Part shown: piece after piece, positions 34,292-42,610 of the stretch | Position numbering within the stretch: position 1 is the first letter of the stretch | Layout of the letters: each line of letters starts with the position of its first letter | Source of the DNA: Kriegella sp965368185 | Lineage (GTDB): Bacteria > Bacteroidota > Bacteroidia > Flavobacteriales > Flavobacteriaceae | Direction: 5' to 3' | Length of the DNA stretch: 64,000 bases | NCBI GenBank assembly: GCA_965368185.1 | Contig: CBDULZ010000003.1 | Span: forward strand, 49,763-113,762 | Translations under genes and position numbers: made by a program | Notes under the pieces: generated by a model | What the model was told of the DNA's origin: nothing | The model's input: only the letters and a program-made list of their open reading frames with translations | Database searches by the model: none

Positions 34292-34464
34292 TTAGCGTTG
34301 CAACAATTGGGCTTTAATGACGGTACGCCGCTTTTTCTTGGATAGCCTCAAAAGCACAGAACCGGCCCACCCGACAAAAAGTCCCAATATATATAGACCG
34401 AAGGCACAACAATGTAGGCCAGCCACGATTCTTTATTGAATAAATAGGAAGAAAAAGCGTCCAT
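34292..34464 (-). pseudogene. Small membrane protein with a TA-repeat frameshift
   Basis: The ATG at 34464 reads 'MDAFSSYLFNKESWLAYIVV' and then leaves frame inside a TATATATA run; removing one TA gives 'VYILGLFVGWAGSVLLRLSK', a good second half of a transmembrane helix with a basic tail, and a stop at 34292. The ~57-residue single-span membrane protein would be the first gene of the sensor kinase operon, behind site 8. The break is either slippage-mediated (possibly phase-variable) or a mutation. Confidence 0.6.
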
Positions 34465-34476
34465 GTACCTTTTTCG

Positions 34477-34519
34477 TAAATGTAGGACGGTAGCAGACGG
34501 TTTCACATGATTTTGGTCA
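34477..34519 (-). promoter_or_regulatory. FNR/CRP-type operator plus -7 box (site 8)
   Basis: The operator TGATTTTGGTCA (34508-34519) faces left; the box TACATTTA (34477-34484, minus strand) lies 23 bp away. It would drive the small membrane protein, the LOV kinase and perhaps the REC-Crp regulator, implying autoregulation. The leader to the ATG at 34464 would be very short. Confidence 0.72.
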
Positions 34520-34580
34520 TGTTTGGAGGGTTTATGGTTTCGGGATGCCGGATGCTTAACGTTGTTAAAAAAGTGATACC

Positions 34581-34623
34581 TGACCAAAATCATTTCGTCA
34601 TACGTGCAACACCATTACATTTG
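34581..34623 (+). promoter_or_regulatory. FNR/CRP-type operator plus -7 box (site 9)
   Basis: The operator TGACCAAAATCA (34581-34592) is followed after 23 bp by a perfect TACATTTG box (34616-34623), 16 bp before the patatin ATG at 34640. The leader would be about 10 nucleotides. Confidence 0.78.
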
Positions 34624-34639
34624 AACAAATTCCACAATA

Positions 34640-35461
34640 ATGAAAATAGGCTTGGTACTTTCAGGCGGCGGGGTACGCGGTCTTGCCCATATCGGTGCAA
34701 TAAAAGCTTTGGAAGAAACGGATATTTACCCTACCCATATCGCGGGTACCAGTGCTGGGGCCATTGTTGGGGCATTATATGCGGCCGGCCATGGCTGGCA
34801 AGAAATTCTTGATTTTTTCAAGACCGTGCAACTATTCAGTATCGATAAATATGCCAGAAGCAAACCGGGTTTTGTTGATACGGAAAAGTTCCATGCCAGT
34901 TTTGCCAAATACTTACCCATTGACGATTTCGAAGCGCTCAAGACACCGCTCCAGATCACGGCGACCAATATTCTCGACGGCACCTTGAAGGTTTTCTACC
35001 GTGGCGAATTGATTCGGCCGGTCTTGGCCTCGGCGGCCTTCCCCGGCGTTTTTGCACCCGTAAAGATTGATGATGGCTACTATTCCGATGGGGGCATTCT
35101 GAACAATTTTCCGTCCGACCTCATCAAAACATATTGCGACCGGTTGATAGGCGTATACGTGAATCCCTTCGAAAAGGTAGCGATACAAGATTTGAAACAT
35201 TCCTACACCATTTTAGAACGGGCCTATAAAATACGTATGGCCAAGGATTCGTTGGACAAATTCAAGGATTGTGATATTGTGGTTTCCCCAAAAGACCTTA
35301 CGAATTACAGTACATTTTCCTTAAAGGATATGGATACGATTTTCGAGGTGGGCTATGCGGCGACCAAAAAAGCCTTGAAAAATTGGGATACCTCGCTAGA
35401 AAAGGAAATGGAAGTAGCCGAGGGAGAGGCCCTGAACGGGTTTTCGGCGCAAGGGTCCTGA
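34640..35461 (+). CDS. Patatin-like phospholipase (RssA-like)
   Basis: The protein has 273 residues. It has the oxyanion glycine motif 'SGGGVRGLAHIG' (8-19), nucleophile Ser38 in G-T-S-A-G, and the dyad Asp150 in 'YYSDGGILNN'. This is the bacterial patatin/RssA hydrolase fold, a cytosolic lipid acyl hydrolase that could remodel membranes or release fatty acids. It stands alone on the plus strand with its own operator (site 9), divergent from the LOV kinase operon. Confidence 0.92.
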   Translation: MKIGLVLSGGGVRGLAHIGAIKALEETDIYPTHIAGTSAGAIVGALYAAGHGWQEILDFFKTVQLFSIDKYARSKPGFVDTEKFHASFAKYLPIDDFEALKTPLQITATNILDGTLKVFYRGELIRPVLASAAFPGVFAPVKIDDGYYSDGGILNNFPSDLIKTYCDRLIGVYVNPFEKVAIQDLKHSYTILERAYKIRMAKDSLDKFKDCDIVVSPKDLTNYSTFSLKDMDTIFEVGYAATKKALKNWDTSLEKEMEVAEGEALNGFSAQGS

Positions 35462-35523
35462 ATCTATTCTACTTACTATTCCGATGGTCCCTTGGAATTA
35501 TGAAAGCCGATGTCATCACTAAA

Positions 35524-38175
35524 CTACAACACACGTTTCAGTAACTGCGCCAGAACCAATGAGCCAAATGCGAAACCGACAACAGCGCCGACCTGTTCAA
35601 TGGATAACTTTTGTAAGGAAAGTGCATTGGCCACGGGCGGTATAAGATAAGCTACAAAGGTGATCAACAACGAAAATACGACTGCCCCCCATACCCAAAC
35701 ATTTCGTGTAACTTCATTTTTAAGGAACGATTCCTCGCGTTTGGGCATATTGAAAACATTGAACAACTGAGCCAATACCAGAGTGTAAAAGGCCATATTG
35801 TTGATCGTCTCGGGCGGCTGTTCCAAAACGAAACTTGTATAGGCCACGATACCGAGTACCGAGGCACTGATACAAAAACCGTAAATCGCAGTCACTAGCC
35901 AATCTTGACGGCCCATTATCGGTTCGTTCGGATTCTTGGGCGGTTGTTCCATAATATCGGCCTCCCCTTTTCCGAGACCAAGGGCCAGGGCAGGAAAAAC
36001 ATCGGTTACCAAATTCAGGAAGAGAATCTGCAAGGGCAGCAGCGGTGCCGGCAAGTTGATTAGTGCCGCCAAACCTACGGAGAGAATCTCGGCCAAATTA
36101 CAGGACAGCAAATAGACCACAAACTGGCGGATGTTCTGAAATACTGCCCTACCCTGCCGTATAGCCAATTCTATCGCGGTAAACTTGTCGTTTTTCAAAA
36201 TCACATCGGCCACTTCACGGGCCGCCTCGGTACCGCGAACGCCCATCGCAATGCCGATATCCGCCTTTTTCAAGGCGGGCACATCGTTGATACCGTCACC
36301 AATCATACCTACGATATGGTTATTCTTTTGGTAGAAGCTCACCAGATTCAATTTCTGTTCGGGGGTTACCCTGGCAAAAACCGATACATCGTGCAGTTTT
36401 GCCGTGAGATCACCATCTTCTTCTGTGCTATGTTGTAGATTTTTCCCTAGTTGTACTATCGCTTTTGGGGAATCGGGTTCCAACAGCCCCACTTCTATCG
36501 CTATTTTTCGGGATGTGCCAGGGTGGTCACCCGTTACCATGACGACCCGTATGCCCGCTTTTTTATAGATGCCGATGGTAGCCTTGACATCTTGCCTTGC
36601 TGGATCGATAAAGCCCATGACCCCTAGAAAGACCAAGTGTTTTGTCAAATTCTCCTTCTCAGGGAATTTTTCCGTTTCCTTGTATGCGAAAGCCAATGTT
36701 CGAAGGCCTTGGGCAGCTAAAGTTTCCACTTTCTTCTCCCATGTAGGTTTGTTGTCAAAATTTTTGATGTTTCCATTCGCCAAAATAAAATCACATGTTT
36801 CCAACAGCTTTTCAAAAGCACCTTTGGTGTACACATAATATCCATTTTTGTTCCCATGTACGGTGGCCATCAACTTACGGTCTGCATCAAAGGGCATCTC
36901 CCAATTTTCAGGATTTTCCTTTCGGATGGAATTTATTTTATACCCCACGTGGGCAGCAAAATCGAGCAATGCGACCTCTATGGAATCGCCATATGGCCTA
37001 TCGTCGGAAAAGTTGGCGTTATTGCAAAGGATGCCCGTCCGTATTATCTTATCAAAAACTTTGTTACCCTTTATAAAATCAAAATCCCCTGCGTTCTTTT
37101 GGGATATATCGGATGCAGACGAATCGGAAAACATTACGGTATGCACATTCATTTTATCTTCGGTCAAGGTGCCCGTCTTATCCGTACAGATAATATCGGT
37201 AGCACCCAAGGTCTGAACGGCCTCCAATCTTTTGATGATGACATCCTTTTTCGATAAGCGCAACATGCCCTGTGCCAGGGCAATGGTGGCGACAATCGGC
37301 AGACCCTCTGGAATGGCGGCTACGGCCAGTGCCACTCCTGTTTCAATCATCAGCAGCAAATCTTTTCCGCGAAAATATCCCGTGACCACGATCATGACGG
37401 CAAAGAACAAGGTCAACCAAATCAGCCATTTGCTCAATTGGTTCAGTTTTTTTTCCAAGGGGGTACGTTCCTTTTCGGCATCCACACCCATTTGTTGAAT
37501 TTTGCCTAGCTCGGTAGCTTTTCCGGTTGCTGTTACCACCGCTCTGCCTGAACCCGTAACGGCCACCGTTCCCCTGAAGACCATATTGGTTTGGTCGGTT
37601 ATCGGTGTCTTTGCCGCCAGTACCTCCGTTATTTTGTTCACGGGAACGCTCTCCCCCGTCAAGGCGGACTCCTTTACCGATAACGCATCGACCTCGATCA
37701 ACCGTGCATCGGCCGGAACCACATCACCGGTTTGCAATAGTACAATGTCGCCTGGCACGACCTCGGCGGCCTTGATTTTGGTTCTTTTTCCAGAACGGAT
37801 AACATAGGTCATCGCCTGCCCCATTTTGCGCAGGGCCTCCAAAGAGCGTACGGCCTGTAGCTCCATAAAAAAACCGATTCCTGCGGAAATGAGTATTACG
37901 ACTACAATGGCGAAGCCCTCTAACAGGTCGCTGAACAAGAATGCCAGTACGGCCGCTATGGCCAAAATATAGATGATGGGATTCAAAAATTGATCCGCAA
38001 GTATGCGCCACCGGGTTTTTAAACCTTGTTCCGGTATTTGGTTGAGGCCGTATATCAGAAGACGCCGGGCGGCCTCTTCAACATTTAAGCCGTGTTCGCT
38101 GTCGCTGGCCAATCGGGCATTGAGTTTTTCTATGGAAAGGGCGAACGGGTTTTCCAGCATTTCTTTTTGGGTCAT
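35524..38175 (-). CDS. P-type calcium-transporting ATPase (P2A-like)
   Basis: The protein has 883 residues. It has the actuator motif 'LTGESVPV', the transmembrane 4 motif 'AAIPEGLPIVATIALA' as in Ca2+ pumps, the phosphorylation site D-K-T-G-T (Asp332, in 'IICTDKTGTL'), 'KGAFEKLLE' in the nucleotide domain and the hinge 'MIGDGINDVPALKKADIGIAMG'. About ten helices frame these domains. It would pump Ca2+ out of the cell using ATP. It follows hsp20 on the same strand (90 bp gap), so both may come from site 10; pumps of this class (ctpF) are also found in DosR-type dormancy loci. Confidence 0.92.
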   Translation of the reverse strand: MTQKEMLENPFALSIEKLNARLASDSEHGLNVEEAARRLLIYGLNQIPEQGLKTRWRILADQFLNPIIYILAIAAVLAFLFSDLLEGFAIVVVILISAGIGFFMELQAVRSLEALRKMGQAMTYVIRSGKRTKIKAAEVVPGDIVLLQTGDVVPADARLIEVDALSVKESALTGESVPVNKITEVLAAKTPITDQTNMVFRGTVAVTGSGRAVVTATGKATELGKIQQMGVDAEKERTPLEKKLNQLSKWLIWLTLFFAVMIVVTGYFRGKDLLLMIETGVALAVAAIPEGLPIVATIALAQGMLRLSKKDVIIKRLEAVQTLGATDIICTDKTGTLTEDKMNVHTVMFSDSSASDISQKNAGDFDFIKGNKVFDKIIRTGILCNNANFSDDRPYGDSIEVALLDFAAHVGYKINSIRKENPENWEMPFDADRKLMATVHGNKNGYYVYTKGAFEKLLETCDFILANGNIKNFDNKPTWEKKVETLAAQGLRTLAFAYKETEKFPEKENLTKHLVFLGVMGFIDPARQDVKATIGIYKKAGIRVVMVTGDHPGTSRKIAIEVGLLEPDSPKAIVQLGKNLQHSTEEDGDLTAKLHDVSVFARVTPEQKLNLVSFYQKNNHIVGMIGDGINDVPALKKADIGIAMGVRGTEAAREVADVILKNDKFTAIELAIRQGRAVFQNIRQFVVYLLSCNLAEILSVGLAALINLPAPLLPLQILFLNLVTDVFPALALGLGKGEADIMEQPPKNPNEPIMGRQDWLVTAIYGFCISASVLGIVAYTSFVLEQPPETINNMAFYTLVLAQLFNVFNMPKREESFLKNEVTRNVWVWGAVVFSLLITFVAYLIPPVANALSLQKLSIEQVGAVVGFAFGSLVLAQLLKRVL

Positions 38176-38265
38176 TTGTGGGAAAAATACAATGCCCCCG
38201 AGCCAACCTACCTACATGGATGTTTATAGGTTTTGGCAAGAGGGCATTCTTGGACAGTTGAAATC

Positions 38266-38730
38266 TTAAGCGATTTCTACTTTCTTAGGAGGCATTTTTT
38301 TGGCCTCTTCCTTTTTTGTAAGCTTAAAGCTCAAGATACCATCGTTGTACTTAGCCTTGATATCTTCTTCCTTTACGCTATCGGGTAATTGTAGCGAACG
38401 CTGAAAAGAGGTGTAGCTGAACTCTCTTCGGGTAAAGTTTTCCTCTTTTTCTTCGTCCGAATGTTCTTTTTCGGCAGTGATATTAAGGCATCCATTCTCG
38501 ATGGTTACCTCAAAATCTTTTTTGGCAAAGCCCGGCGCGGCAAGTTCGATCTCGAAATTGTCATCCGTTTCCTTAATGTTCAAGGCAGGTTCCATGGTCT
38601 TGCCGTTCCAAAAAGGATTGTCCATAAGTCCTGTATTCCAAAAACGATTATCGAAAAAATTATCCAAATTGAAAAAATCTTGGCTGACCAGATTTCCAAA
38701 AGGCCTACTTCTAAATTTTACTAGTGACAT
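38266..38730 (-). CDS. Hsp20 / alpha-crystallin family small heat-shock protein
   Basis: The protein has 154 residues. The alpha-crystallin core runs from about 47 to 140 with 'NIKETDDNFEIELAAPGFAK', 'ENGCLNITAEKEHS', 'YTSFQRSLQLPDSVKEEDIK' and 'YNDGILSFKLTKKEE' (the A-x-x-x-N-G-I/L-L box). It has a flexible N-terminus for oligomer formation. Small Hsps hold unfolded proteins without ATP. It has the best-conserved operator of the island (site 10). Confidence 0.93.
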   Translation of the reverse strand: MSLVKFRSRPFGNLVSQDFFNLDNFFDNRFWNTGLMDNPFWNGKTMEPALNIKETDDNFEIELAAPGFAKKDFEVTIENGCLNITAEKEHSDEEKEENFTRREFSYTSFQRSLQLPDSVKEEDIKAKYNDGILSFKLTKKEEAKKMPPKKVEIA

Positions 38731-38775
38731 AACGTTATGTTTTTAGGTTAAACAATATTTGTTTTATTACTATAC

Positions 38776-38818
38776 CGAAAGTACGATCAATCAACAACCT
38801 TTGAAATGACCTAGGTCA
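38776..38818 (-). promoter_or_regulatory. FNR/CRP-type operator plus -7 box (site 10)
   Basis: The operator TGACCTAGGTCA (38807-38818) is a perfect palindrome. On the minus strand TACTTTCG (38776-38783) lies 23 bp away, one mismatch from TAnnTTTG. It faces hsp20 and the Ca2+ ATPase. Confidence 0.75.
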
Positions 38819-38819
38819 G

Positions 38820-40073
38820 GATGCAGATTTTTAACGTAAAATTCACAAGTGACAATTGTCTGTAAAGTAAGGCTCAATATACAGTATACGATTTCCATTA
38901 TCCGCATTGTGTTGAAGAAAACATTGTATTGAAGGCCATAGAGCAAGCCAAAAACCAATAAATCAAAAATCGTAATGAAATTCTTTCGTTTATTAAAAAA
39001 TCCGAATAGATTTATAAAAAATGTTCATGGCAAAAAGACATAACCCATATTTCTATCAGCTGTTCTGATTATGCCCTACCGTAAAATGAAATGTTCAAAA
39101 TAGTCGAAATACAGCAGCTACCCAACCATCCCCAGAGCGTCAACATCCAAAAGCTAAGGTCTGGAAATTTTATCATAGCATTCTTTACCCATATTTAAAA
39201 ACGACAACAGGAATGTATCCTATGAAGATCTGCAGCTTAAACTCGTGGTTTTTTTTAGAATTTATTCAAGTGGAAAGCGATGAAGAAAATGAAATAGAAG
39301 TTTTTGACACCTATGGAACCAAGGCCAAAAAATACATTAAAAAGTATACGAATAGTGGTTTTTTAACCAACTATCGTAATGAAAACGGATCGATTATCTG
39401 CCAACTTTCCGCCCATACCAACAATACCTAGGACAGGTTGGAATGCCTAAGGAAAAAAGAATTTGTCGGTGCCGAATCGAAGTTTAAGGATATATTCTAT
39501 CAACCTACGGCAAAACAATAGCCCATACACAGACCCCATAAAATAAAACGAACCTTTTTATAGAGCACAATCAAGAAAAATAAGGTCCAGTTATCGAGTG
39601 TAGCTTTTTGTGACAACTTTATAAACTTTAAATTAAAGTATCTACGGTTTGCCCAATTTTCACATTTTTTAACTTTTGATTTTTCAAGTGATTTTTTATT
39701 TTCGACCAAAATTTAATATCATGCAATTCATTAAACAAGAAGACGGTCTTTTGTCCGCGTTTTCTGTTTGGTCAGTTGAAAAAATTTCTGGCAACCTATT
39801 GCCAAACATTATGAAATGCGGGCACATTTTGAAACGTGCATCTATCGGGATGCTATTTCAACTACTTCTTCCATTCTTTTTTTCGAGGACTAAATTTTTT
39901 GAATTCAAGTTCTACAGATAGGCATCTGGGGATTATTGCCTGAATGATTTTTCACTACCTCTAAGGTTCTGGTGTCTCATTCAAAGATTTCTATTTAGCC
40001 TATAAATAATTTTTTGTCCTGTTTCTTTAGACGATTACTTGGTAGTATCAAAGTATAATTTAAAAAAATAGCC
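38820..40073. other. 1.25-kb region without a supportable gene
   Basis: Short frames occur (39213-39431 and 39721-39921 on the plus strand) but none has recognisable family features. Fragments such as 'KEFVGAESKFKDIFYQP' after 39431, in-frame with 39213-39431 beyond the stop, suggest the decayed tail of an unidentified protein. The base composition is AT-rich. It marks the boundary of the operator-bearing island on its right side. Confidence 0.4.
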
Positions 40074-40493
40074 ATGACATTATTGAACAATATTAAAAAA
40101 GAGAATAGCAAACTAAGTCAAAACCACTTCCCTGCTTTGAGGTTCAGGAAATTTCAAATGAACGTGGACAGCTCGGGCGTACACATTCTTATTTCCGCCA
40201 ATTTCCTTAAGAAATATAATCATACCATAACGGTACAAAATGGAATATTGCACCTAAAAATAAAGCAAGGTCTTGACGCTCCTAATTTTCACAAAAATTC
40301 ATTGCCGCTTGGTATAGATGAAAAGCTTATGGATTTCCATATAAGGCTTCCCGACAAACAGCATCGAACATTAAATTCAGTCCATTTTCATAACGGTATA
40401 CTAAAAATTCATCTTACGAAAAATAAGAAGAAGAATCATGAAATGACATTAATGAAACCTTCACTTATGTCGAACCCAATAAGCGCATCATGA
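40074..40493 (+). CDS. Divergent alpha-crystallin-like protein
   Basis: The protein has 139 residues. The pattern 'MNVDSSGVHILISANFLKKY', 'VQNGILHLKIKQG', 'FHIRLPDKQHRTLNSVHFHNGILKIHLTKN' follows the strand order of the Hsp20 core, including the terminal N-G-I-L-K-I box, but most signature residues differ. It is basic. It starts a short plus-strand pair with the next gene, overlapping it by 4 bp. Assignment rests on pattern only. Confidence 0.5.
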   Translation: MTLLNNIKKENSKLSQNHFPALRFRKFQMNVDSSGVHILISANFLKKYNHTITVQNGILHLKIKQGLDAPNFHKNSLPLGIDEKLMDFHIRLPDKQHRTLNSVHFHNGILKIHLTKNKKKNHEMTLMKPSLMSNPISAS

Positions 40494-40852
40494 CAAAGTC
40501 GATCATGACATTCTTTGTCCCCTACTGCTTATGTCTTTATACTGGTATTTCTCAAGAAAACGATTCGATTATACCTCCTGATATGAAAATTAAGGTGAAC
40601 AGAGAATATGACGAAAAGGGAAACCATATCAGCTACGATTCCGCCTACAATTATTTCAGCGCCGACAGGAATCAAAGCGACAAAAAAATAGATTCTATTA
40701 TAAAGCATTTCTTTTCGGATAGGGAATCCATGCGGTTTCAAGATTCTTTTGAAATGCCTGAATTTATGTTTTACAGCATTTTTCCAAGCGAATTTGAAAG
40801 AAGGGATTCAATTCTCAGGCAAGGTTTTGAATACCATCAAAAAACGCTTTGA
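40490..40852 (+). CDS. Secreted hypothetical protein, possibly frameshifted at its end
   Basis: The protein has 120 residues with a possible signal peptide ('MTKSIMTFFVPYCLCLYTGI'). The remaining part is polar, rich in Asp and Ser ('YDEKGNHISYDSAYNYFSAD'), without known domains. A plausible C-terminal continuation with 'IKKRFDSLFQRYRTKRENPE' occurs in another frame at 40829-40934, so a frameshift near 40830 is possible. Its start overlaps the upstream alpha-crystallin-like stop (ATGA). Confidence 0.5.
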   Translation: MTKSIMTFFVPYCLCLYTGISQENDSIIPPDMKIKVNREYDEKGNHISYDSAYNYFSADRNQSDKKIDSIIKHFFSDRESMRFQDSFEMPEFMFYSIFPSEFERRDSILRQGFEYHQKTL

Positions 40853-40943
40853 TAGTCTCTTTCAAAGGTATAGGACGAAAAGAGAAAACCCGGAGGAAGA
40901 TAAAATTTGTAGCAATGGAAAATCAACTTTATAAGTTCAATAT

Positions 40944-41873
40944 ATGGATATACAAATTGAAAAACTGACCAAAACTTATGGCCCCCAAGTGGCGGTAAAC
41001 GACCTTAGTTTTAACGTCAAAACCGGAGAAGTACTGGGATTTCTTGGACCGAATGGGGCTGGAAAATCCACCACCATGAAGATGATTACGGGATATATCG
41101 GAATTGAAAAAGGGGATATTCGGATAGGAGGCCAGAGTATTGCAGAAGAGACGAACGACTTCAAGAAGCACATCGGTTACCTTCCTGAAAACAACCCATT
41201 ATACCTAGATATGCCCGTCATAGACTATCTGGATTTCTGCGCCGCATTGCAAGGGATGAACAATGCTATTATTGGCAAAAGAATTCGGGAGATGATAGGT
41301 GTTTGTGGATTGAACCGCGAAAAGCATAAAAAAATAGGAGAACTATCTAAAGGGTACCGGCAACGTGTTGGTTTGGCACAGGCCATGATCCACGATCCCG
41401 AAATTTTAGTTTTGGATGAACCGACCACGGGTTTAGATCCCAACCAAATTATTGAAATCAGGAAATTGATACGTGACCTTGGAAAAGAAAAGACCGTAAT
41501 TCTAAGTACTCATATTTTGCCGGAAGTGGAAGCCACTTGCGACCGTATCTTAATTATTAATAAGGGTAAAATAGTGGCAAATGGAACACCCGAAACCCTT
41601 CGAAAACAGTCTCAGGGTAACGAAATCTTAAGGCTCCGCATAGAGGATGGTGACCCAGAGAGCATCTTGAAATTCTTAAAGCAACTGGATACGGTGCGAA
41701 CCGTAGAGCGCATTCAAGAGGGTCAAAATTCGTTTGAATTACAGAGTCAGCCAGAACAAACATCTGTGCGTGAAGTGTTTAATCTTTGTGTAAAGAAAAA
41801 ATGGGTGCTCACCGAACTTACCCCATTGGAAACGAAATTGGAAGACATTTTTAGAAACTTAACGGTAAATTAG
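40944..41873 (+). CDS. GldA-like ABC transporter ATPase
   Basis: The protein has 309 residues. It has Walker A 'GPNGAGKST', 'IGYLPENNPLYLDM', signature 'LSKGYRQRVGLAQAMIHDPE', Walker B 'ILVLDEPTTGLDPNQ' and switch His in 'LSTHILPEVEATCDR', with a C-terminal extension of ~80 residues. The Q-loop text and 'SKGYRQRVGLA' are characteristic of GldA, a component of gliding motility ABC transporters in Flavobacteria, but very similar ATPases also serve other GldFG-like exporters. It is followed without gaps by the GldF- and GldG-like genes. Confidence 0.88.
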   Translation: MDIQIEKLTKTYGPQVAVNDLSFNVKTGEVLGFLGPNGAGKSTTMKMITGYIGIEKGDIRIGGQSIAEETNDFKKHIGYLPENNPLYLDMPVIDYLDFCAALQGMNNAIIGKRIREMIGVCGLNREKHKKIGELSKGYRQRVGLAQAMIHDPEILVLDEPTTGLDPNQIIEIRKLIRDLGKEKTVILSTHILPEVEATCDRILIINKGKIVANGTPETLRKQSQGNEILRLRIEDGDPESILKFLKQLDTVRTVERIQEGQNSFELQSQPEQTSVREVFNLCVKKKWVLTELTPLETKLEDIFRNLTVN

Positions 41874-41875
41874 AT

Positions 41876-42598
41876 ATGCATACTATTTGGACGCTAGCCA
41901 AACGGGAATTGGCAACATTTTTCGACTCTTTGATAGCCTATATTATTCTTGCGCTCTTTTTGGGGTTTAGTGGTTTTTTTACTTGGCTTTACGGGAACGA
42001 TATTTTTTTGGTTGGGCAGGCCAACCTTCGTGTGTTCTTCAACATTGCCTCATGGAGCCTTTTCTTTTTTATTCCTGCGATAACAATGAAAATGATTGCT
42101 GAAGAGCGAAAAACAGGAACATTGGAACTTTTGTTGACAAAATCGGTATCCGACCGCCAGCTCATTCTTGGAAAGTTTTTGGCATCGGTCTTGTTGGTTT
42201 GTATTGCCTTGGCAGCCACATTGCCTTATGTCATTACCGTTTCGAGTATTGGAAATTTAGATAACGGAGGTACTATTTGCGGTTATCTTGGATTGTTGTT
42301 ATTGAGTATCGCCTATACTGCAATCGGTATTTTTGCTAGTAGCATTACCACGAATCAGATTGTCGCCTTTATGACAGCACTCTTAATCGGTCTTTTCTTT
42401 CATATCATTTTTGGGGTACTGGCTCAGAACTTTACGGGTGCTATGGGGCAGTTCTTCGACGCTTTGAATTTGCAATCACACTTTGAGTCCATTTCGAGAG
42501 GGGTAATCGACTCAAAAGACTTGGTTTATTTCCTTTCCATAACACTTCTAGGGCTTTACCTAGGGGAGTTGGCCTTATCTAAAAGACATTTTTCTTAA
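41876..42598 (+). CDS. GldF-like ABC-2 permease
   Basis: The protein has 240 residues with six transmembrane helices and no large periplasmic loop ('AYIILALFLGFSGFFTWLYG', 'WSLFFFIPAITMKMIAEERK', 'TGTLELLLTKSVSDRQLILG'). The coupling segment 'MIAEERKTGTLELLLTKSVS' is that of GldF-type permeases. It begins 2 bp after the ATPase gene. Together with GldA- and GldG-like proteins it forms a transporter of unknown substrate. Confidence 0.87.
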   Translation: MHTIWTLAKRELATFFDSLIAYIILALFLGFSGFFTWLYGNDIFLVGQANLRVFFNIASWSLFFFIPAITMKMIAEERKTGTLELLLTKSVSDRQLILGKFLASVLLVCIALAATLPYVITVSSIGNLDNGGTICGYLGLLLLSIAYTAIGIFASSITTNQIVAFMTALLIGLFFHIIFGVLAQNFTGAMGQFFDALNLQSHFESISRGVIDSKDLVYFLSITLLGLYLGELALSKRHFS

Positions 42599-42610
42599 TA
42601 CAACTATAAC

